Below are positions 58,701 through 64,000 of a stretch of DNA of 64,000 nucleotides, piece after piece (within the stretch, counting starts at the first letter, position 1; every line of letters starts with the position of its first letter). The notes under the pieces were generated by a model that saw only the letters and a list, made by a program, of their open reading frames with translations, was not told the DNA's origin and did not search any database. A program made the position numbers and the translations under genes. The DNA is from Dipteronia dyeriana (Eukaryota; Streptophyta; Magnoliopsida; Sapindales; Sapindaceae). Where the stretch lies: the NCBI GenBank assembly GCA_032871835.1, contig CM065295.1, forward strand, positions 25,430,501 to 25,494,500, given 5' to 3'.

Positions 58701-59800
58701 CACTTAAATTCTCACTGAAGAAAGGTCATTTTTATTGGGACATCTCGGCTTCAATTCCTACTCCACTAGCATCACACTCCATTTCAAATATCTTCTCAAA
58801 ACTAGGCAGAGTCAGTACCGGTGCAGTGCATAATTTCTCCTTAACTAATGTGAAACTCATCTCTGCCTTTTCTCCCCACTGGAACCATCTTTTCTTCATG
58901 CATTTTGTTAATGGTGCCATGACAGTGCTAAAATTCTGAATAAATCAGCGGTAGAAAATGGCTAAACCATGAAAGCTGCAAACTTCACTCATGGTTTTTG
59001 GCGCAGGCCATTCTCGAATAGCTCGGACCTTCTCTTCATCCACATGAATTCCCTCTGAACTCACCACATAACCTAAAAACAACAAGCTGTTGGTCATAAA
59101 ACTGCACTTCCTGAGATTAAGAAACAGTTGATTCTCCTGTAAAACCTTTAACACCTCTCGTAACTGCTCCACATGCTCTTCTTTAGTCCTACTATAGATA
59201 AGAATGTCGTCAAAATAAACAACAATGAATTTTCCCATAAAAGGTCTCAATACCTGATTCATCACCCGCATGAAAGTACTGGGTGCATTTGTTAGACCGA
59301 ACGGCATGACCAGCAACTCATACAAACCATCCTTGCTCTTGAACGTTGTCTTCCATTCATCCCTAGGCCTGACCCAAATTTGGTCATACCCACTGCATAG
59401 ATCAATCTTCGAAAACAGCTTCGAACCCTCTAGATGACATGTTGGATCAACTGATTACCCTCCAGTTGATCCAACATGTCATCTAGATGGGGAATCAAAA
59501 ATCAGTACTTGACGGTTATCTTGTTGATGGCTTGACTGTCCACGCACATACACCAACTTTCCTCCTTATTTGGTGTCAGCATTATTGGAACTGCACACGG
59601 ACTCATGGTTTCACGTATGAAACCCTTCTGTAACAACTATTCTATTTTCTTCTGCAGAATTTCATTCTCTTTTATACTCACCCGGTAATGTGTCAGATTG
59701 GGCAAACTCGCCCAAGTATAAGGTCTATATTGTACTGAATGTCTCCCAAGGGAGGTAAATTGTTAGACAAATCCTCAGAAGTAATGTCTCTAAATTCTTC
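58701..59800 (-). pseudogene. G2 reverse transcriptase and start of RNase H
   Basis: The open piece 58945-59325 contains [20 protein letters not shown], the catalytic box [17 protein letters not shown] and [12 protein letters not shown]. The RNase H connection is in 58732-58920 ([33 protein letters not shown]), ending in a frameshift. Upstream of 59340 the RT fingers carry stops, and an inverted micro-duplication (59429-59487) disrupts the LDDMLDQL block. Catalytic Asp residues are intact. Confidence 0.88.
59429..59487. repeat. Perfect 25 bp inverted repeat inside RT
   Basis: Bases 59429-59453 are the exact reverse complement of 59463-59487, with a 9-base spacer (ATTACCCTC). The 59463-59487 arm is the normal coding sequence (LDDMLDQL on the minus strand). 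The other arm is an inverted copy and introduces a stop codon (HVI-stop). Confidence 0.97.
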
Positions 59801-60420
59801 TAGTAGCGGCTATATTTTCTCAGGAATAACTACCGCTGGTGTTTCTTTTCCCTCTACCGTAAAAGCTTTAACCATCAAAGCATAAACCTTTTGTGCACCA
59901 TTAACATCTGTCACGAATTCTGTGTCGGATCTGGCCACGGTTAGAAAAGACTGCTTCTCCACTTTAGAAGGCTTGTTAGGCATTGTCTGACACTTGAAAT
60001 AAGCCATAGCAATTTTGTGTGAGCCCCAGGTAAACAAATACGTATTATCCTGACCTCTATAGGTAATATCAACATCATACTGTCATGATCGACCCAACAA
60101 CACATGGCTAGCATCCATATCAATCATATCACAAACTACCTCCTCCTTCTATATTTTACCAACAGAAATAGGAACTTGACAAATCTCAGTTACCTTTACT
60201 GTTGGTCTCTTCTTGATCCAACCAATAGTATACGGATTGGGATGCTTCTCGGTTGGCAATTTTAGATGTTCCACCAACCTCTTTGTAACAAAGTTTTAAC
60301 AACTCCCACTATCCACGATCAGGTCACAGACTTTCTGACTGATTGTGCAGCAAGACTAAAATATATTATTACGTTGACTGGAGTCTTCCTGCTTCGGTGC
60401 ATATAACACCTATTACACCA
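59801..60420 (-). pseudogene. G2 protease region
   Basis: The active-site motif is visible as DSGSC followed by a stop and [11 protein letters not shown] near 60300. Downstream are HVLLGRS and the open pieces 59941-60123 and 59810-60037 (YLFTWGSHKIAMAYFKCQ, VVIPEKI). The linker to RT at 59740-59810 still reads PLLEEFRDI. Several stops break it. Confidence 0.75.
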
Positions 60421-61690
60421 CACAATTAACCTGTTCTCCATCTTCTTTAGCAAATTATGCTCCCTCGGACAATTCACCTACTCTTTCTTCATCCTCAAGA
60501 GCATTTGGGGTTTTTTCGCCTTCTTCCACCCAATTTACAGGCCTAGAGCGATCAAGACATGCATTTGAATGATGACCAGGCTTCCTACATTTGTAGCAAA
60601 TCCCTGGTGTAGGTCTAGCATAGGGGTTTGGATTCAGATTTCTGGGTGTGTTCCTGTTGGCTAGGGTTGTTGTTTGATTGTTACTATTACCATTTTCTCC
60701 ACTAACTCCTTTAGGTTGACTCGACAGACCGGATGATTGAACACTCTTGTCCCTGTTAGGAAACGGTGAATCAGGAGTGTTTCTCTAAAATCCAGGGTTT
60801 CCACTCTTGCGTTCCAACAACTCGACATTTAACGCCATGTTATGAGCTTCATCCACAGTCTACAACACTTGCAATCCGATCTTATCTCGAAGCGACGGAT
60901 TCAACCCATAAAGATATCTGGCTACGCGTTGTCTCTCTGTTTCACTCAAATTATTTTACTGTGAGAGCCTAGAAAATTCTACCGTGTAATCAAACACTGA
61001 TTTGGTCCCCTGCAAACAATTCTGAAGCAACTGGAATAAATATTGCTCATAGTCTGGTGGCAGAAACCTACCCATCATAAGTTGTTTCATTCTACGTTAG
61101 GTCTTCACAAACTCCTTTCTTTGTCGCAGACGGTTCTTCTACAACTGATCCCACCAAACTGTAGCCCCTCATTTCAATCTGAAGGTGATAAACTGCATCA
61201 TCTTCTCTTTCAAAATCTCCTACATCTCAAGGAACAGCTTTACTTTTGTGATCCAATCAAGAAAATTCTCTATATGCAGATTCCCATTAAAGCTTAGAAG
61301 ATCTGTCTTCAATCGGTAGTCATCATGTTATCTCTGTCTTCTTGTGGGTTGAACTACTTCATACCCCATATCAACTTCATCTTTTAAATCATCCTCGCTA
61401 TCAGGTTGAAGACGAGAGGGACGTCTTCTATCAGCAGGTTGGCCTCAAGCAAATCCCTCAACGCGTGTCATGTTAATTGTTGGCCTTAAGCAAATCCCTC
61501 GATGCGTGTCATGTTAACTGGTGGCCTGTTGTTAGTATTGAGATTTAATCCGACATGCAGCTCGTGGATCTTTGCCATCTGTTTTCATTGCTCCTTCACC
61601 GCCGCCCACAAGGCCTCCACCCCACGATCATCGCCAATAGGGTTGCCACCTCCTACTCCGTTAGTTTTCATCGATATCGGTAAATCCGTG
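60421..61690 (-). pseudogene. G2 gag with intact zinc knuckle
   Basis: The start MKTNGVGGGNPIGDDRGVEA lies a few bases after the primer site. The capsid domain is readable in one frame with stops ([55 protein letters not shown]). A CCHC knuckle near 60590 is intact: CYKCRKPGHHSNAC. A 41 bp tandem duplication at about 61447-61528 (AAGCAAATCCCTC repeated) shifts the frame near the N-terminus. Confidence 0.82.
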
Positions 61691-61701
61691 CTCTAATACC
61701 A
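61690..61701 (-). other. G2 primer-binding site (tRNA-Met)
   Basis: The element strand reads TGGTATTAGAGC two bases after the 5' LTR end, one base from the standard initiator tRNA-Met site TGGTATCAGAGC. Confidence 0.85.
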
Positions 61702-61703
61702 AT

Positions 61704-62233
61704 TGTCGCAGCAGAAAACTCAAAGGAATAAGACCAACGTCTATATTTCGTATTAAACTAGAATCCACCAGAAATATAGAGTAACGAACTCTGTAATTTT
61801 TATTGAATCAAAATCTAATGAGTCTTTCCTTATAAATCTATTTAAAGTGATTAAACTCTAACCTGAATCTTTATTGGATAAGAAACATGATTACATAGCA
61901 AAAGTTACAAAAAATAGCAAAAGTTACCAAAAATAGTGAAATTACGATAATTGCAAAATTAAATGATACTAACGACCCTAAGCAAGTCAGAATTGACGGC
62001 AGACGATTCTGACTTGTCAAAATCAACTTATAACTTAAAAGAAAACTTTCCTAAAATGGTAAAAACTGTAATTACGGGGCGTAAACGATGGAATTTGGCT
62101 GAAAAATGGTGTGCCTCACTACCGTGGACAGTGACTTGAAAACATCTCGTCGATTCGTTTCAGATGAAATCACTTAACCTTGAATTTAGGATGATCCCTC
62201 AAATTCATGTAGGAATCAGCTACTAGTTCTACA
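61704..62233 (-). repeat. 5' LTR of G2
   Basis: Plus-strand ends TGTCGCAGCAG and CTAGTTCTACA. Pairs with 56638-57149. A TTGTTTATTGGATAAG-type AT-rich stretch in the middle carries small indels relative to its partner. Confidence 0.85.
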
Positions 62234-62262
62234 TCACTTCATCTCATGATTTATACGGTGAT

Positions 62263-62334
62263 GACAACTCACTTACCATATCATTTAGGTTGAATTATTT
62301 TAGATTAGTATGCTAATAATAATAATAATAATAA
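62263..62334. repeat. Right half of the palindrome and (TAA)n microsatellite
   Basis: 62263-62286 is the inverse of 56600-56623. It is followed by about seven TAA units at 62315-62334. Confidence 0.7.
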
Positions 62335-62425
62335 AGCAAAACATGCAAAGCGTTACAATGGAAAAAAAAAACATCCGACAATGTTTCGACCACCAAGCAT
62401 GAGACGTATTTAACACTGTCACGAA

Positions 62426-62496
62426 TAGGGATGCACATTAATCCTCGAGGGCCCAAATCCCTGCACCCCCATCCCCATTTGGAAAAATAGGGAAAT

Positions 62497-62527
<31 letters not shown>

Positions 62528-62991
62528 TGGGGATGATTTTCATCCCTAAATTAAAATGGGGATGGGGATGGGGATGGAGATCCCCATTTTCCCATTTCCC
62601 CTAAAAGTATATAAATATAATTATAATATATATTTGAATTATTTGAAATATTTTATGTTGAATTTGTAATGTATTGTTATTTTTTATTTGTAATGAAATG
62701 TTTGTTTTTTTTTAATTTAATTTATAATTTTCAGTTAAATAGAGAAATGGAAAAATGAGGAACTGATGATACGAGAAAACAGGGAAAAACGGGGAAAATG
62801 GGAAACTGGGAATGGGGATGGGGGGACCTCCCCCCAAACATCCCCATCCCCATCCCCATCCCCATTTTCCCCAAATGGGGGAATGGGGGAATGGGGGAAT
62901 GGGGGGAATGGGGGAAAGGCCTAGGAAGTGGGGATGGGGATGGGGATGGGGGGACCTATATCCATCCCCATTCCCCAAACGTGCATCCCTA
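62426..62991. mobile_element. G-rich hAT-like MITE
   Basis: Perfect 11 bp terminal inverted repeats TAGGGATGCAC/GTGCATCCCTA are flanked by an 8 bp direct repeat GTCACGAA (62418-62425, 62992-62999), the hAT pattern. The 566 bp interior has GGGGAT-rich blocks at both ends in inverse order (CCCCATCCCC near 62845, GGGGATGGGG near 62570 and 62935) and a 30-G run at 62497-62526. Apparent frames with HPHPHPHF peptides are products of the repeats. It lies about 215 bp upstream of the HAT5-like gene's TATA box. Confidence 0.92.
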
Positions 62992-63205
62992 GTCACGAAC
63001 AACTATACACAAATCCAACGGCTCAGATCTATCTCAAACACCACTCACCCATGGCGCATGTTAGCCAACAACGTCGTTACCATTATTTCTCCACTCCTAA
63101 TGCAAATACAAAATCCCAAGCATCATTACCAAAACCTCCCCGCTTATAATACAAAAACATACAATTCACAAGGGTATTCAAGTAATTTCATAGGGTAAGC
63201 GTTAA

Positions 63206-63212
63206 TATAAAA
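63206..63212 (+). promoter_or_regulatory. TATA box of the HAT5-like gene
   Basis: TATAAAA lies about 480 bases upstream of the start codon. A CT-rich stretch (CTCTCTTG, about 63224) follows at the distance expected for a transcription start, and a longer (CT)n tract sits at 63293-63310 in the leader. Confidence 0.55.
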
Positions 63213-63457
63213 TCCACACGAGTCCTCTCTTGAAACTTTAGTTGCAAAAAACACCCAGAAGCGACACTTAGAAAGATAACGTCACACACAACACCCTCTC
63301 TCTCTCTCTCCGTCGCCGGAACTGAGAATTCCGGTGAATTTTGGTGTTCTGAATTCCGCAAAAAATAAATATACAGTTTTCTTTCCTTTTGTGTCAACAA
63401 AGCTTTGAGTTATTTGTGAAGAATCTGTAAAAAGATTAGAGTGAGAGGCTGGGTGTG

Positions 63458-63544
63458 ATGGGATTTTGCATCTGTCCGTTGGGAACTCCGGCAAGGTTGC
63501 TGTGGAGTACCAGCTTCTTTCGCCACAAGATCATGATCTTCTAA
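63458..63544 (+). CDS. Upstream ORF in the HAT5-like leader
   Basis: A 28-codon ORF starts MGFCICPLGTP and ends RHKIMIF, terminating 142 bases before the main ATG. Arabidopsis ATHB1/HAT5 is known to carry a conserved-peptide upstream ORF (CPuORF33) that limits translation of the main ORF. The presence of a compact, well-formed uORF in the same position suggests it is the same element, but I have not compared the peptides. The later frame 63466-63690 overlaps it out of phase and is probably spurious. Confidence 0.6.
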   Translation: MGFCICPLGTPARLLWSTSFFRHKIMIF

Positions 63545-63686
63545 TCTTTACTTACACCAGATATATATATATATATATCATCTGCAGCCTTTTAGGTTTT
63601 GTTTTTGCTTTGAAGATAATATCCATACGTACAGTTCTTAATACATACATATATACATATACTGAGAGAAGAAGAGAAGAGAAGAG

Positions 63687-63765
63687 ATGATGGAGTCTGG
63701 ACGTCTTTACTTCGATCCCTCGGCTTGCCATGCCAACGCCAACATGTTGTTTCCCGCTTTTCGAG
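63687..63765 (+). CDS. HD-Zip I transcription factor, HAT5/ATHB1-like, exon 1
   Basis: Exon 1 begins at ATGATGGAG and encodes MMESGRLYFDPSACHANANM and a few more residues to PAFR, then a split Gly codon at a GTAATTTT splice donor (63766). HD-Zip I proteins of the HAT5/ATHB1 group begin with a short M-E-S-x-R/S-x-x-F-D-P-S-A motif followed by a G/N-rich M-L-F segment, so the match is specific, though only 26 residues are available. The homeodomain and leucine zipper would lie beyond the window. The second Met (63690) could equally be the start. It is the only likely host gene here. Confidence 0.65.
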
Positions 63766-64000
63766 GTAATTTTTGATATATCAACTTAAATTTATAATTT
63801 AATTTTTTTATTATTGTTATTTTAACCATCTTCTTCTTGGTGTTGGTGTTGTTTTCATGGTTTTAATATATGACAGTAGAAGGGGTAAAGATTCTTTAAC
63901 CTGTTGTGTTGTTTGAGAAACGAAAATGGATTTTTGAGTTCTAGGTAGCATATGTGGATACTTAAAGATGAAAAGCTGTAGTAGTTGGTGTCCGACAATA
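63766..64000 (+). other. Intron 1 of the HAT5-like gene (partial)
   Basis: From the GTAATTTT donor the sequence is T-rich and non-coding to the window end, with no convincing acceptor followed by homeodomain-type coding sequence. Confidence 0.5.

Larger units (their letters stand above)
56638..62233 (-). mobile_element. Ty3/gypsy element with both LTRs, dead (G2)
   Basis: LTRs of 512 and 530 bp flank gag, protease, RT, RNase H and integrase in gypsy order on the minus strand. Size (5.6 kb), short LTRs and tRNA-Met site fit a chromovirus such as the CRM/Reina group, but I cannot see a chromodomain. By eye the first 200 bp of the LTRs differ at roughly 12 % of sites, so it is an old insertion. 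A TGATG word occurs at each outer edge but overlaps the LTR TG, so the duplication is ambiguous. Confidence 0.9.

Noticed and set aside
62712..63198. His/Pro-rich and Met/Gly/Trp-rich frames
   Set aside because: They are translations of GGGGATGGGG repeats inside the MITE.
63466..63690. 74-codon frame in the HAT5-like leader as the main gene
   Set aside because: It overlaps the better-formed uORF out of phase, ends in low-complexity Tyr/Ile and Arg/Glu tracts from (TA)n and GA-rich DNA, and has no domain.

Overview
The window is eudicot-type nuclear genomic DNA: AT-rich, with almost all recognisable coding capacity belonging to plant transposable elements, plus the first exon of one host gene at the right edge. 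The element types are plant Ty3/gypsy with two RNase H domains (Tat type), Ty1/copia, Mutator-like elements with a SWIM-finger transposase, and hAT-type short elements. No intact autonomous element is present. Every polyprotein carries stops, frameshifts, truncations or insertions. I saw no rRNA, tRNA, CRISPR or bacterial-type operon.

Layout. 1-7680: the 5' two thirds of a minus-strand Tat-type Ty3/gypsy element (gag, protease, RT, RNase H, second RNase H, integrase, 5' LTR) running off the left edge, its LTR split by a 1.19 kb hAT-like element. 7681-10940: non-genic AT-rich DNA with a GTTACAT minisatellite and the frameshifted start of a Mutator-like (MULE) protein. 10941-16141: the 5' half of a minus-strand Ty1/copia element whose 5' LTR holds a 542 bp tandem duplication. 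16142-20501 and 27820-28832: the 3' part of a plus-strand Tat element (last codons of pol, ~100 bp tandem repeats, a broken antisense ORF, LTR), split by a copia deletion derivative (copia-A, 20502-27819) that carries a hAT-like MITE in its 5' LTR. 28833-39029: a second, truncated minus-strand copia (copia-B), itself carrying two solo LTRs, one inside gag and one in the leader. 39030-40359: the RNase H end of a plus-strand copia. 40360-43364: a Tat LTR, a dead gag, and a plus-strand copy of the same 'antisense ORF'.

43365-56600: a MULE region with a Ulp1-like (C48) protease pseudogene on the plus strand and a MURA-type transposase pseudogene on the minus strand, pointing at each other and separated by a 6.9 kb non-autonomous gypsy element (45478-52385) with well matched LTRs. 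56638-62233: a complete-length but dead minus-strand Ty3/gypsy element sitting in a small palindrome. 62426-62991: a G-rich hAT-like MITE with a 30-G run. 63200-64000: promoter, leader with a 28-codon upstream ORF, exon 1 and start of intron 1 of a gene resembling the HD-Zip I factor HAT5/ATHB1.

How it fits together: the transposon genes do not form a pathway. They are layers of a nested repeat block abutting a transcription-factor gene. Target-site duplications and interrupted homologies give the insertion order. The points most worth a second look are the HAT5-like gene with its upstream ORF, the MULE/Ulp1 pair, a perfect 25 bp inverted micro-duplication inside a reverse-transcriptase gene, and the sense/antisense copies of the Tat accessory ORF.
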